Assembly: GCA_026826555.1 (NCBI GenBank)
Contig: JAKSZT010054334.1
Coordinates: forward strand, 35,284,055 to 35,348,054
Reading direction: 5' to 3'
Length of the DNA stretch: 64,000 nucleotides
From: Tolypeutes matacus
Lineage: Eukaryota; Chordata; Mammalia; Cingulata; Chlamyphoridae
A program made the translations under genes and the position numbers. Shown in pieces: positions 13,233-25,393 of this stretch (position 1 is the first letter of the stretch; each line of letters begins with the position of its first letter). Under the pieces are notes generated by a model, which saw only the letters and a list, made by a program, of their open reading frames with translations, did not search any database and was not told where the DNA came from.

Positions 13233-13492
13233 GCTGCATTTGATAACAGGGGGGGAGCATAAAACAATTTTATCAACCTGGTAACAATTCACGGTAGTAG
13301 AAAGTGACAAAAAGGCAGGGTACCTCAAAATGTCCTTGATATTAATTATATGCTAAATGCAACAACCTGATTAGCGATAATTATTCAGTATTAAAAAATA
13401 CTTCCAAACAATGTTGTATTAGATAATCTAAGAGTTAGTCTGAGTATACATGCAATTACAGTTGTTCTTCTGATGTCTAAATGCTATAGACA

Positions 13493-13853
13493 TGTTAGGG
13501 ATTGAATCATGTTTCCCCAAAAGACATGTTCAAGTCCTAACTCCCATGAATGGGAGCCTATTTGAAAACAGCATCTTTGAAGATGTTACTAATTAAAATG
13601 AGGCCAAACTGGATTAAGGTGGGCACTAATCCAATGTGATTGGTGTCTTTAAAAGAAGAGGAAAGTGGACACGGTCAGAGAGAGAAAGAAAAGACTACCA
13701 TGTGATGGAGGCAGAGAATGTCATGGATTGTTGGGAAGCCATTACTGGAATACGGAGAGGTTTAAGAGGAAGCAAGACAGTACATTTCTGTTGTTTTAAG
13801 CCACTAAGTGTGTAGCGCTTTGTTACAGTAGTCCTAGAAATCTAAATGAGGCA
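13493..13853 (+). repeat. MaLR/ERVL-type LTR (MLT/MST-like)
   Basis: The element starts TGTTAGGGATTGAATCATG and runs through CAAGTCCTAACTCCCATGAA, CTTTGAAGATGTTACTAATT, AAGGTGGGCACTAATCCAAT, GATTGGTGTCTTTAAAAGAA, ACCATGTGATGGAGG and TTCTGTTGTTTTAAGCCACT to CCTAGAAATCTAAATGAGGC. That is the full landmark order of a MaLR-type solo LTR in the sense direction. The landmark order is from family knowledge. Flanking duplications are not clear, which suits an old insertion. A related copy lies at 25394-25788. Confidence 0.7.
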
Positions 13854-16800
13854 TATGAGAACAATTCCACAATCAATTCTTTATAATAAACATTGGAAGT
13901 ATCTGTTCATTTCTAAAAGTCTTTTCTGTGTTCGGTGTGAATACTAGGCCACTTCATCATTTAGATGGCAAATAGCTATATTTTATGTTATTGTGTAAGG
14001 GACTGAATGAAAGTATTATTTTCCCTAAGTAATTCTGACTATTTCAAGATTCTCAATAGATCCAAGCATTATTTGACACCAGTAGAGGCTAGAAAATATA
14101 ATATTATGAGGTTAGAAGATCCTATAATTGGCATAAGCAGTGCATTTTAAAAAATCATTCTTTTCAGGTAATACTATAAGCTGAAGGAGCAAGTTAAAGG
14201 GCTGAGAGTAGACGTTTGTGTTAATGTGGACAGGACGGTTTTATCAATTGAACCATGACATACTATTTATGAAAATATTTAAATAGAGAAACAGATGAAA
14301 ATTGCTTCATAAGGATACATTTATACATAATTATATGTATTATAATATGATTTTCATAAAATGGCTCTGAAAGAAAAGATTCCTAAAATTTAATTTACAA
14401 TTGAGCAGTGAAGCTTAAATTATTAAACCTGGCATCAAACACATGATGATGCTATTATCTAAAATAAAACTTTTAGTGGGCTAAAATATGTACTGAAAGA
14501 CTTAAATACTTTAAAATAGGTAGGGCTATAGTCTGAAAAATTATGTTCAATAAGGTGACCCAAACCCTACAAGATGCTTTAAAAAAAGAAAGTAAACTAC
14601 ATTACATGGGGAAAGAAACTGTCCAAAAATACTTTACAGTGATTTTGAATATAGCGAAAACATAAATGTTGCTTGGATTAACTAGAAAATTTTGTGAATT
14701 AGAATACCCATTCTAGTGATAATTCCAGATGAACTTTATTGTATTATATGGCATTTATGTCCCAGATTGCTTTTGTTCTAACAATTAATGATCTTATTCA
14801 GGAAAACTGGGTACCTGAGAGACCTTCAGGACAACTAGTGAAATGTTGAGTTTGGAGATGAATAATTTATTTCATTAGACTTTTTTTTTTCTTTCTCTAG
14901 TTTTGCAAGTATGCAGATTACCTTTTATATTTTCAAAATAGTTCATGCACTAAAATTTTTCTATGTGAGTCATTTTGACACTACCATTGATTTGGTTTGT
15001 TGACGATCTTGCGAGGGTAAATCATTAAATCAATCTAGTAAAATAGAAAAAGCTCATTCTTTTATATGCTGAGTGAAGGCACTATGGTTTAAACTAATTC
15101 CCTGTGTGACACTTACTACAAACAATTGCCCTTTTGCTCATCCAGTCTTTGTCTGCTTGTTTTCTAGTAAAAAGGAACAGTTGGTATTTGATATAGTTCC
15201 CCTTTTGTCTCCCAGCTTTCCTTTTAGAACAAAAAGAATATTTTGGCTTTAGACTTTTTAACCAAATTAATGGAACTCAAACATGTAATCTCTCATCTAG
15301 ATTATTTTTAAAACTAGAGAAATGTTGACTCCCTCACTATGGTTATATAAAATACATATAATGTGTGTTTTTTTTGTTTGTTTGTTTTGTTTAGTTACTC
15401 TGGATTCTTAACTTCTCAATTCATTTCAAAGATGTCCAAAACAACCTCAAAAAAATATCGAAGAAGGAGCAATTACATTCACATTAGTAAAAGTTCTTCC
15501 CCCTCCCCAAACTATTTTACTTTTTAAAGTCAAGGCTGTATTAAGACCATTGATTACAAAATAGTTAAAAATATATAAACCAATCGTATTATTATTAGCT
15601 TGTTTTCTATGTTTTGAGATGATATATTTCATTTAGAAAATGCTGAGGGGAAATATATAATAGAGAAGCTTGTTAAAGTGTAAAGCATATTATTAATATG
15701 GTAATGGTTAAAACAATTTGCTTCTCTCTTTTTCTCTAGCTCAACTGCAACAATGCAGGCTGTTCTGGGATTCACAGGGTTAGATATCCTGGTGATAAAA
15801 TAAGTGCTAAAATTTTGACTTTGACCATGAAATTTGTTCCACTCTTCCAAAGAAACATCACTAACCTGTAAAGGGATTTTAACAACATGTCTTTCAAAGT
15901 CAAACAATACAATTCTTATACAGAGAAGGACACATTGACTGGTAATGAGGTGTGAGAAGTTTCAAATAGCTTGGTGTGGGACCAAGGTTAATATAATTAT
16001 GGGCCACAAACTCCAAGAAATCATTCACTCTTACTTCTGAACTATGAGTCTGAAATAAAAGGTGGTCTTTCAGTCTTCAGTGCACTGATTTAAAAAAGAA
16101 AGATGAATATACTGAGGAACTGAGGCTGCCTCCAAGTGATAATGAGCAGAACCGAAGGAATGTAGCTGTGGGATAGGGAGTCTTCTTTCTACAAAAGACT
16201 ATGGCAAAAGCTGGGACTTTAAAGAACAATGAAGAAGATTCGAACAGGAATGTCATTCTTGTGGTCCCTGAGAAAATGCATAAAAAGGATGCCAGAAACC
16301 ACAGAGAAGAATCTTACAAGTGAATAAAAGATGACTTCTTTGCTCTTATGGACTAAATCAGGAGCCAAAGAGAATCATACAACTTTGGGACTGTGGGATC
16401 TTTACTTGCTTGTAAAGATTTTTTTTTTAATCCCAGTGTAAATGAAAAAATGTGGCAAGAAAAAAGGCTCAACAAATCTTTTAATCATGTAACTTTTCAT
16501 GGGGGTTCTAATGAAAAAAAAAAGCAATAGTACTGAGGTATATATTTCATTGGTATATATGCACCTTCTCAAATTTGATTGCTCATACTCAAGCACACAT
16601 ATCTTGTAGCTCCTTTTTCCTTAAATAATTATATAGGAAAAATAGTGCATTATTGTTTTTTACAAAAAAGATGTCCCTGTTTCAGAAGCCCTTTGTGTTC
16701 AAGGCAGAACATTCGATTGATAATACAATTTGAAATTATTCTATTTGCATTATGCATTGTTACTTCATTACTTGTTTGTTTGGAGAAATTATTTTGATAC

Positions 16801-17160
16801 ATTAACCCCACCCCCCAGGATAAAAGCATAAGACACACAATAATATTTGTTCTACATAAGTATCAGTGTACATATTGTGTAAGTATTTAGCTCAGGATTG
16901 TCACATTTACTGCTTTTTCATGAGCATATTTTAGGTACTTTAATGGCTAAGAATGGAAAGGAATAGAAATAAAATACTTTCATTTTCTTTCTCTTGCCTC
17001 ACCCAGACATGCCTCACCATTCCAAAGAGCTTTTCTTCAGTGTGGCTCCAGCTTTCCTGAGGCGTGAGTGAAGCATAGATGTGCTCCCGAGGAAACACCA
17101 AGCAAATGAGATGTAAGCTTGGAACCCAAGCTCATAACTGGAAATAGAGAAAGGAATATG
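13854..17160. other. unassigned AT-rich non-coding DNA
   Basis: No gene or confident repeat is seen over 3.3 kb. A GTTT-type short repeat occurs at about 15367-15392. The open frames here are short and without motifs. Confidence 0.4.
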
Positions 17161-17164
17161 TTTA

Positions 17165-17320
17165 GTATGGTAGAAAGTCCATGGCTGTAGACTCAGGAAA
17201 TTCTCAGGATAAATCCTGGCTTTGCCAAATGTTTAGCTAAGATTTTGACTTCTCCAGGACTCAATTCTCTTCTGCGCAAAATAGGGATACTAAGATCTAC
17301 CTAATTATATTATATGATCT
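17165..17320 (+). repeat. MIR SINE
   Basis: The stretch shows the MIR order in sense: AGTATGGTAGAAAGTCCATG with GGCTGTAGACTCAGGAAATT (tRNA-derived head), AATCCTGGCTTTGCC, GATTTTGACTTCTCCAGGAC, TCAATTCTCTTCTGCGCAAA and ATAGGGATACTAAGATCTAC. The head and core are both present. Confidence 0.7.
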
Positions 17321-17990
17321 TCTTTTATTGTCTAAATGTTCAGTTAGGTAATATAAGCAATATATTTAAATATCAAATAACACCAAAAGGCAAACAACCA
17401 AACAGCAATTTCACAGCTCACCTCCCCATCACTGAGTCCCACACCCCTGAGTTACAAAACACTTTCATTTGTTTCTTTGGATATTAAGCTCCATATTTCC
17501 AAATACCAAACTTGTAACTCTCTCATAATATTTTTCATTTCAAATTGTCCAATTTCTGACATGGAAGATGAAGATTTAGCTTTCTTATCTTCCTTCGCCT
17601 ACTCTTATCCTTCCCCTCTCCCCATCTGCACTATACAATTATATCATAAATTTTAGATTATCAATATTCAGTGTTGTCTTTTAATGATTACATAAGTAGT
17701 GCTTGCCAGTGAACCATGAAACAGATGATAAGTAAATTAACTTCTATATGCAAACTTTTGTTTTACCAGTATTAATATGTGCCTCGTTTTATGATTTGAT
17801 AGTATTCCAAGTCCTATTAATAATTCATCCCTACAATACACAAAAGAACTGTAAATGTTCTGTTTACATGGTCAAACACATACGGCATTTGTCATCTCCT
17901 TGTGTGTCTGTTTGTCTGGGCATGATCCTTTTCTTTGCTCCTGCTGCTCTCCAAGAGTGATGACAGGCTATTAATTGTGAATCTCTTACA
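17321..17990. other. unassigned non-coding DNA
   Basis: Nothing is assigned with confidence. The part around 17380-17560 (CAGCAATTTCACAGCTCACC, CCACACCCCTGAGTTACAAA) has the character of an old retroelement 3' region, but I cannot place it. Confidence 0.35.
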
Positions 17991-19690
17991 CTAGGAAATC
18001 CCTTTTGTTTCTTCTAGCTTAGTTTATTCTTTTTTTAGAAAAACATGTCTTCAAGGAGCTTCTTGAGAAAAGGTGCATTTGTCTAAATATTTTGAGATCA
18101 TGTCTGATTGAAAATTTTTTTCATCTGATATTAGAATGATTATTTATCATTGTGATCATTATCCCTAGTTATTTCAAAGGCATTTTTCATTGTCTTTCTG
18201 CTGCAGATGTTGCTCTCAATGCCAGTTTGATTACTGATAGTTTGTATTTTTTTTGTTATTGTTTCTGTCCCTTCCATACCACTCCTCAACCACAGGAGCT
18301 TTCTGACTCTTTTCTTTGTTGTCATTGTGCTACCATTTCACAAAACTAACCCTTAATGTAGATCTTTTCATTAACTGGTCTCTCTACTCAGTGGATCTTT
18401 TCAAAATAGAAATTTTGTCCTTTAGGGAAATTCTGTTGCATTTGATAAAGTTCTTCCATCCAGTTTCTCAGTTCTTTCTAGTATTCATATTGACTGGATG
18501 TTTAAAACTATGCATTTGTCTTTTGACTACCCTATCTCCCTATCTTCCTATTTTAAAATTTCCTATTATTTTGCCTTTAAAATTTTTCTCCTGAGACATT
18601 CACATAAATTTTCTTTAAAAATTTCTATTGATTTTTAAAAATGTACCACTATGATTAAATTTTCCAAAAACCAAGAGACTTCCCTGAAGCCTTAATATCT
18701 TTTTTTTCTTTTCTTTTTCCTATATACAACATCTTCTTGTTTATACTTGCAACATCACTTATTTTCCTCAAGATTTTATAATCGGTAAAAATATATTTTT
18801 TTCTTCCTGTGTTGAATTTTTCTTAGTTCTTTTTTTTATGTCTCTGTTTGTTTGTTTTGGTCTCCATCATTCTTGTTAGAGATTTTCTTCAAATGGTTGG
18901 TGACTCTTGGCTCACCATTCATATTTAAGAGTAAAGAACTTAACAGACAATTGTTAGCACATGCATGGGTTATTGAATGGTGGACTTCAGAGGAGAAAGA
19001 TGTGGAACATTTCCTCAAGGATTCCCTCCTGACATATCTGTCAATCTATTTTCTTGGACCTGACAGCTTCCCCTAGTGGAATCCTCAATCTCCTGCCTGC
19101 TTGATGAATTAGTGTCTATTTTATCTAGCTAACAGATTTTTGGGGTCTGGTTGGGAAATGGGAGGCAAGGATCTCACTATTTAGTGTGTAGAATTTTTCT
19201 TAATGCTTTTGTTTTCAATATCATACCTTAATCTTGTTTTCAACTGTTGCTTATTTCCCTAAATCTTGAGCTCCTCTGATTTAAATTCTCTGGGATTAAT
19301 TTCACCAGGTAGTTACCTTGCAATTCTAGGTAAGAGAAGACCCTTGGTTGATGTTTGTTCTTATACACGTTTGTAATCTGTCTTTATTTGACTCAATCCC
19401 TAATCCCAATCTTCACAGATACCTGTTATCTCCAATACCTGAGTCTTTGTGTGTGTGTGTCGGGGGGGGGCGCTTCTGCAGTGTAAATCATGTTGCCTCT
19501 TGCTGCTAAGTGTTCGCTTACTTATCTTTGTTAGGTTCAGCTACTATTCATTAACCCTCTTTCAGTGGTTCAGAATGTTGAAATCCCTTTAATATTTGTA
19601 TCTCCTTTCCCATTACTTTTGTTTTTGTATATTTATATGTTTCTTTTTTATCATTTTACTGTAATTTTAGTGAGATTTTGGTGAGAATGA
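17990..19690 (-). repeat. weak L1-like relic, antisense
   Basis: T-rich DNA contains stretches similar in order to the antisense L1-like blocks at 10740-11100 and 46430-47960 (for example TTTCATTGTCTTTCTGCTGC followed by GTTGCTCTCAATGCCAG, then TTTTGTTATTGTTTCTGTCC). Short frames on both strands are uninformative. There is a (TG)n plus G9 tract at 19448-19470. The assignment is an inference from base composition and partial motif order. Confidence 0.35.
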
Positions 19691-19747
19691 AAATAATTAT
19701 TCATGCAGTCTGCTATATTTAATCTCAAGAATGTTGGAAACTTTTAT

Positions 19748-19764
19748 ACTTTTTTTTTTTTTTT
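19748..19764. repeat. T homopolymer
   Basis: A T-run of about 17 bases, compatible with the A-tail of an antisense retroposon; no body was identified next to it. Confidence 0.7.
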
Positions 19765-19959
19765 CATTTTTAGAGATATAACATGGTTGCCAAAAAATAA
19801 AACGAATGAATAAAAGAGAATGGAATGCCTGCAGTTGAAATGGAAGCAAGGGAGATACCCCGAGGTAACTGAATTTCAGCTTCCTCTCCAGTCCCCAAGA
19901 AAACTTAGTAGCTGCCTGGGCCTCCAGAACGCCCTTTGGACTCCATACAAGTACAACCA

Positions 19960-20830
19960 TACAGTATTGGTTAGGGGTCAGTTCCAGACAACAGAAACCA
20001 CTTCACTTGATTTAATCGTAATTGAATTTATTGCCAGGAATGGTTGAATAGACTAGAGTAGTGGTCTTCATTAACAGCTCCAGCACCTGAAACCTTATTG
20101 CTTCTGCTGTGATCAAGAAAGCACCTTCCTCTGCTCTAGGAAATCACCAAATTAGAAAGCCTCTGCAACAATCTGTACCAGTCAAATATTTATTTCCTGC
20201 ATTTTCTCTCTTCCCTCCTAATTGATATCCAACTTAAAGTTTTGAACAAATGCATCTAGTTGGTAGAAACCCAATCACATTTGTAACACCATGGTATGAA
20301 AGTCTAAAAAATGTGCTTTCCAGCCTCTGCAGTTGCTATTGTAGATACAGATACACCCAGGAACCATCTCCCAGTCCTTGCCTCCTCCTTCCTTTTCTTT
20401 GTGTGCAGATGTTTCAATGTGTTTCCATTCCACAGCCCACAGCTGGGAGATGTTAGGTCTAATGGAAGTGCCTGAGGGTACCCTGAACCCAAAATCCAAT
20501 ACCAGCAGCCCTAGCTGCTTGCCAGGGCAGGAACTCTGCACAAAATTTTGCTTGATACATGCTTTTTGCTCGGTGGCACAGTCACACAGTGGTACAGGGT
20601 CTCTCTTCTCTGATGCAAAGTGGGGCATGTGGAGCTGCCACCCACTAACTGTGATTTCAGCAGTTGGCCTCCCCAGGAGACTGGCCACCATAGGAACTCT
20701 TCCCCTGCTCTTTTTGGGCCTTTTGTGCTGTGTAAGTAATAAAGCAGTCATTTGCTGAAAGTTTTTTGTTGTGCCTATGCCTGTGTTCCCATGATCATCC
20801 AGCAAATTGCTCCATACCAATATTCTCCTA
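19960..20830. other. GC-richer unclassified segment, possible old repeat
   Basis: This segment is visibly richer in GC than its neighbours. It starts around GTCAGTTCCAGACAACAGAA and contains AATAAAGCAGTCATTTGCTG near its right side, which resembles a polyadenylation signal in an LTR-like context. Overlapping frames of 181 codons (minus, 20275-20820) and 126 codons (plus, 20378-20758) show no domain, and each is the shadow of the other. An old LTR or dispersed repeat is more likely than an exon, but neither is shown. Confidence 0.3.
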
Positions 20831-21214
20831 GAAGAGGCAGGAATGGGTATTGAGAAAACAATCTACTATCTATCTAGCCATCTAGACTTCTAGTCAGTAG
20901 CTTGCTTGATCATAACAATGAAACTAAATATTTTAGATCTACTTTTTTTTTCTTAATCTATACGTTCCAAATGATTGAGTTTCTTCAGCCCTGCTCATCT
21001 GCCCAATTGTGGGAGTGGAGAAATCAGAGGCTTAATTGATTCATGATTTGGATTTTACCTAATGAGTGTAAGAGTATATAATAAGGATGCAGACAATTGT
21101 GAGGAATAATTGATAGAACACAGTTTTCGAAGAGAAAAGAATATTCAGAGAAAACTGTTTTCAACCTTAAAAGGCATAATGTATGGATAAGATTATTAGA
21201 TAATTTTTACCTGT

Positions 21215-21520
21215 ATTTAAGGAAACCCATTTTAGCTAGTTTAAGCAGAAAAATAATTTATTAATATACGTTTGGAAACTCACAGAAACTCTTTTAGGAC
21301 CAGAAAAATCAGCAAGAAAGCTCCTATACCAAAAAGACTCAAATGGCATTGAAGAATGGCTTTCATAGAAAAATATTTGCCTGGGTTTGGTAACAGACAC
21401 CGAAGACTGCAGGGATGATGCTATACACCATGCACAACTTCTGGAGATTCTCTCATTTTGCTACAGAAAGCTGGATTTCTCTGCTAACATAGATTGTATT
21501 CCAGGCACTTCCTATCCTTC
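21215..21520. repeat. probable ancient dispersed repeat (family not identified)
   Basis: The phrase TTTTAGCTAGTTTAAGCAGA followed by AAAATAATTTATTAATATAC, then GAATGGCTTTCATAG, resembles a class of old mammalian repeats that carry an AAGCAGAAAGGAATTTATT-like core. I cannot name the family. No coding potential. Confidence 0.3.
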
Positions 21521-22574
21521 ACGGTGGTTCTGAATCTATGTCTCTTGTAGGTAACTCTAATTAGCCTATACTTTAGTTTATAAAAAAGATTTTACTTTTT
21601 AAAATTTGAAGCATGGAATGGTAAGATAGGAAGAATCCAAACATCCTCTACAGTGGAGTTGTGGAAGAATTACCTATAACATATGTTACCTATAACATAT
21701 GGTAAATATGCATAATAAAAAATAAACTGGAAAGGGGGATTAATAAAGAACATTCATTCTCACATTTAAACTAATATTTAGAAGAATTTTGTCTAGGTTA
21801 TCAACACAGATCCTAGTCATTGTGGTAGAAACAGAAAGCAAATGATAAAATGACCTTATTTGATACTTTGTTACTGAAATTCTATTACATCCAGCAAAAT
21901 GTTCATTTTTTAATGTACTTTGAATCAGTGTAATATTTCCCAAATATTTGGTTTTCTTTGTCTGCTTGAGTATTATAAGAGGTTCCACACATGTATAAAT
22001 TATGCGATATAATCTCAGTGGAAAACAGAGCTTCAAGTATACTTTCTAGAAATTAATACATCAGAAATTATTATAGCTCTTTGTTTTTAAAGTTATAATA
22101 AATTACTTTAGTCTAATATGCACTTTGTTACTAATGTATTTTGGCAACAAAATAATGTGTCCTTAGAGCAGCAATTTCCATGCAAAACCAGTATGTCTTT
22201 CGTTGATTTAGTTATTCTGGTAGCAGAGACAGTGCTAGATCAATTTCGTCATGCAAATGTCTCTAAATAAACAGAACCAACATTTTCTACAAAGATTTAC
22301 TTCAAACATTACTTAATATAACTATCACTTCAGATCTACTTTTTAAAGAATATATTTTAAGTTATTTCAAAGGAAACTGCTTATATTAATGGAAAATTGG
22401 TGTATGTGCTTTCTTTTGGTATTTATATTCATTTTATTGTGATATTTATGCTTTTTTCCCTAAAGCTATTTCTATTTACTTCTAAATTTGCCTGGATCAT
22501 ATTATTATCTCATAATAATAAAGTATGAGAGGCAGTCTAAAATAAATTACTGAAATATATCTCCTGGACCAAAA
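21521..22574. other. unassigned non-coding DNA with a short perfect duplication
   Basis: No gene or repeat family is recognised. The only structure is a perfect 16-bp tandem duplication, TTACCTATAACATATG, at 21670-21685 and 21686-21701. Confidence 0.45.
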
Positions 22575-22785
22575 TATAAAGTTTAAAGAAATGATTGAAG
22601 AGAAGGGCTTAGAAAGAGATGAAAGGAAGTTGGAAAGAAGGAGAATAGTAAAGATGAAAAGCAGGTGGAGGAAAAATTTTAAGAAAGCTGAAATGTGAAA
22701 GAAGGGAAAGAAAGTGTGATAAAAACAGATGGGATAGTGAAAAGAGGTAGGGATAGCAGAAGAGAAAATAAATTTAAATGCTATT
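22575..22785. repeat. purine-rich strand-asymmetric tract
   Basis: The + strand is dominated by A and G (GAAGAGAAGGGCTTAGAAAG, GGAAAGAAGGAGAATAG) over about 200 bp with few pyrimidines. It is imperfect rather than a simple tandem repeat. The Lys/Glu/Arg-rich 61-codon frame at 22695-22880 is a product of this composition. Confidence 0.7.
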
Positions 22786-22989
22786 ATAAAGAATCTATTG
22801 GAAAAATTGTTTACATCATTATTTTGTCAATTAAGAGAAAAGGAATAATTTTCTTAAATGTTCCTAAAAGAAATGAATGAAGTCTAATTCTATCCTTAGA
22901 TTAATAGAGTAGAATATTGGTCTCTATGGTCCTGAGGATCCTATATTAAGAATATAAGTGCCATATTGATTCACAGCAACTTTAGAGAA

Positions 22990-23400
22990 CAAACAAAGTT
23001 TCTTTGATGTTTTTCAGGAAATCAAGCTAGTTGCCCTCTATACCTGAACCTTGGGGAATCTGTGATCCCTAACTTCCTTTTGGTAACCCATTATAAACTT
23101 CATTCATGAATTTATCTAAGCCTTTCCTGAACCTATTTATATTTTCAGACTATATAACCTTCTGGGGTAATGACTTGCATATGTTTACTACCAACTGTGT
23201 AAAGCAGTAAAGTACAAAGCATAAATTCCTTTTATCTTTTATGCTACGATGGGCATCCTCTAGTCCTGGTGCTCTTTAATTTGGTGAAAGGAATCCATCT
23301 GTACCCTTCATGATTTAGTAGAGTTTGAATTTATATTTTCTCATTGGTAGTTTTCTAAAAGAGAATATTCCTAACCTTGTATTGTATTCTGACATAGAAG
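22990..23400. repeat. CR1/L3-type ancient LINE fragment
   Basis: The series GAATTTATCTAAGCCTTTCC, TGAACCTATTTATATTTTCA, CTTCTGGGGTAATGACTTG, TTTACTACCAACTGTGTAAA, CATCCTCTAGTCCTGGTGC and ACCCTTCATGATTTAGTAG matches the order of landmarks in a CR1/L3-like 3' region. An apparent short insertion (around AAAGTACAAAGCATAA) splits it. Such copies predate placental mammals and are sometimes under constraint. The family call is from memory. Confidence 0.5.
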
Positions 23401-23599
23401 CTGAGGCTGTATCACATTGTAAAGAGCTTTGCTTTTAATTAGTTGCATGCTTTGGAGAAAATTAATTCACATTTCAAAGTACCAAGTTTATCTTATGTAA
23501 ATCAAAGTGCTAGATAACCTCTAAAGTCCCTTTTAACTTTCTACTTGCCTGTACACTACCTCCCACACCACCATACCTCCTTAAAAAAATAAAGTTACT

Positions 23600-23815
23600 T
23601 AACTTCTCCATACCTCAATTTATTCACCAGTAATTTGGGGGGTAATATTAGTTCCAACTTCGTAGAGTTTTATTTTGAATTAAATGAATGTGAATATATG
23701 TATGGGTGTATGTGCATATCTATGTAATCATAGATATATACAAAATGTATGTGTCTGTGTATAATTCAATGCAGCACCTGGTGGCATATAATAAGCACTA
23801 TATAAATATCTGAGC
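23600..23815 (+). repeat. MIR SINE, split
   Basis: TTAACTTCTCCATACCTCAA, TTTATTCACCAGTAATTTGG and GCACCTGGTGGCATATAATA with AGCACTATATAAATA are MIR core and 3' landmarks in sense. A TATG/GTGT-rich stretch (about 23690-23760) expands the middle. Confidence 0.6.
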
Positions 23816-23817
23816 CC

Positions 23818-23990
23818 AGATCCCAGTTGACCTACCAATTGAATGCAGCCACATGACTGAGCCCAGAGGAGACCAGCTGAAGAAACACCCAGCCCACCCA
23901 TAGAAGCACGAGAAATAAAATGGTTACTTTTTAAAACTAATGAATTCAAGGTGGTTTGTTATACATCAATGTAAAACTGATACATTGATC
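23818..23990 (+). repeat. MaLR-like LTR 3' end
   Basis: AATGCAGCCACATGACTGAG, GAAGAAACACCCAGCCCAC, AAGCACGAGAAATAAAATGG (with an AATAAA signal) and GGTGGTTTGTTATACATCAA with ACTGATACA match the right half of an old LTR. The left half is missing. Its left edge abuts the MIR. Confidence 0.5.
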
Positions 23991-24319
23991 TTTTCTGCTT
24001 CTTTTCTATGTGCTGCCTTGAGAGTTTGTGACAGTGACTGAAAATGTCACATAAAGCTAAGCTAATAAAAGATCAGTGAACTTAAAAACATAGGGATAGA
24101 AATTATTCAAACTGAAGCCAAGAGGAAATAAAAACATGGAAAGAATTAAATGGAGCCTAAGTGACCTGTAGGACAATATCAATTACATGTTTATGTAAAT
24201 GTAATCTCAGAAGGGGAAAGGGAAAACAGAAAATGTTTTAAGAAATAACAGTCAAAAATTTATTGAATTTAATGAAAACTATAAAATACACATATCCAAG
24301 AATGCAAATATAAAATCAA

Positions 24320-24725
24320 GATTAGATAGCATAGCATCTGCCCTAGCATAGCTAAAATTTAGAAATGAATATGCCAAGTGACAGCTGATATGTAGAGTAA
24401 AGGGGGTTCATACACTGCTGATGTGAATGTAAAATGGTATAACCACTTTGGAAAACAGTTCATCAGTTTAAAAATAATAGATGCTATATGATCTCACGTG
24501 TAAAATTCTAGAAAAAGGAGATCTGTGGTTTCTCTGGGCAGGATGTAGAGGTGGGAATTGACTACAGAGAGTCATGAGGGAACTTTTTGGGGTGGTGTTA
24601 ACATTCTTTTTATTCTGGTGATTGTTACCTGGGTGTATGCATTAGTCAATACACATCAACTGGGTTTAAAATAGCTGCATTTTATTTTTTCCAAAGTATA
24701 AATCATAAAGTTTATTAAGAATACA
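24320..24725 (+). repeat. old L1 3' fragment with internal deletion, sense
   Basis: Sense L1 landmarks occur: ACACTGCTGATGTGAATGTA, AATGGTATAACCACTTTGGA and AAACAGTTCATCAGT (end of ORF2), then after a gap 3'-UTR-like GGTTTCTCTGGGCAGGATG, TGGTGATTGTTACCTGGGTG and GGGTTTAAAATAGCTGCATT. ORF2 C-terminal sequence between them is deleted. No open frame. Confidence 0.6.
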
Positions 24726-25393
24726 AGCTCAATTTTGTTTTTTTTTTATTATGAAATTATTCTGCAAAATTGCTATAAAAGTTTTAAATGTTTACTCTCA
24801 CTTTCTAGATGTATCTATTCACAAACCATCCCTGATCCACAGACCATGCTTATGTAACACTTCTGTCGAGGACACAGTTTTTCTTTGAGAGATAATGGTC
24901 CTACTCCACAAGTATAATGCTCATAAAATTGGCTTCAGAATATACCTTCCAAAGTTAAGGTTCTTTCCCTGTCAATCTTCCTAAATAAACCTAACATGCC
25001 TGAACAACTTACTCTCAAGGATGTCTAGCCTTAGTCACCTTCTCTGGTGACCTAGAGGTTCCTGGCATTGATCTCATATCATCCATCCAGACTACTCTCT
25101 TTCCTTTGTAGTGCATTTCACCTCAAGTGCATTTTGTGTCACTTCTATCAGACCTCAGTGGGACCATCAAATTGGTTCAAATGAATTGAACCCTCAAAAG
25201 GTAAAGACTCTGTTGTCACTGAACCAGTGCTCCTTGGCCTCTGTCTGCCATCATCTAGTGTTGGGCTAGTGCATGAAGAGTTACCAGGTGGGAGAGAATT
25301 TGTAGCTCCACCAAAGATCCTGTGGGGCCTTTGCCCAAGGCAATGGACATTAATAGTCTTAGCCTGTGGTTCAAAGAATGTTTTCTTGAGGAC
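24726..25393. other. unassigned non-coding DNA
   Basis: No gene or repeat recognised. The 90-codon minus frame at 25148-25420 lacks any motif. Confidence 0.4.

Noticed and set aside
20275..20820. 181-codon open frame on -, with a 126-codon frame opposite
   Set aside because: The frames shadow each other in a locally GC-richer segment. No motif, signal peptide or splice structure supports either as an exon.
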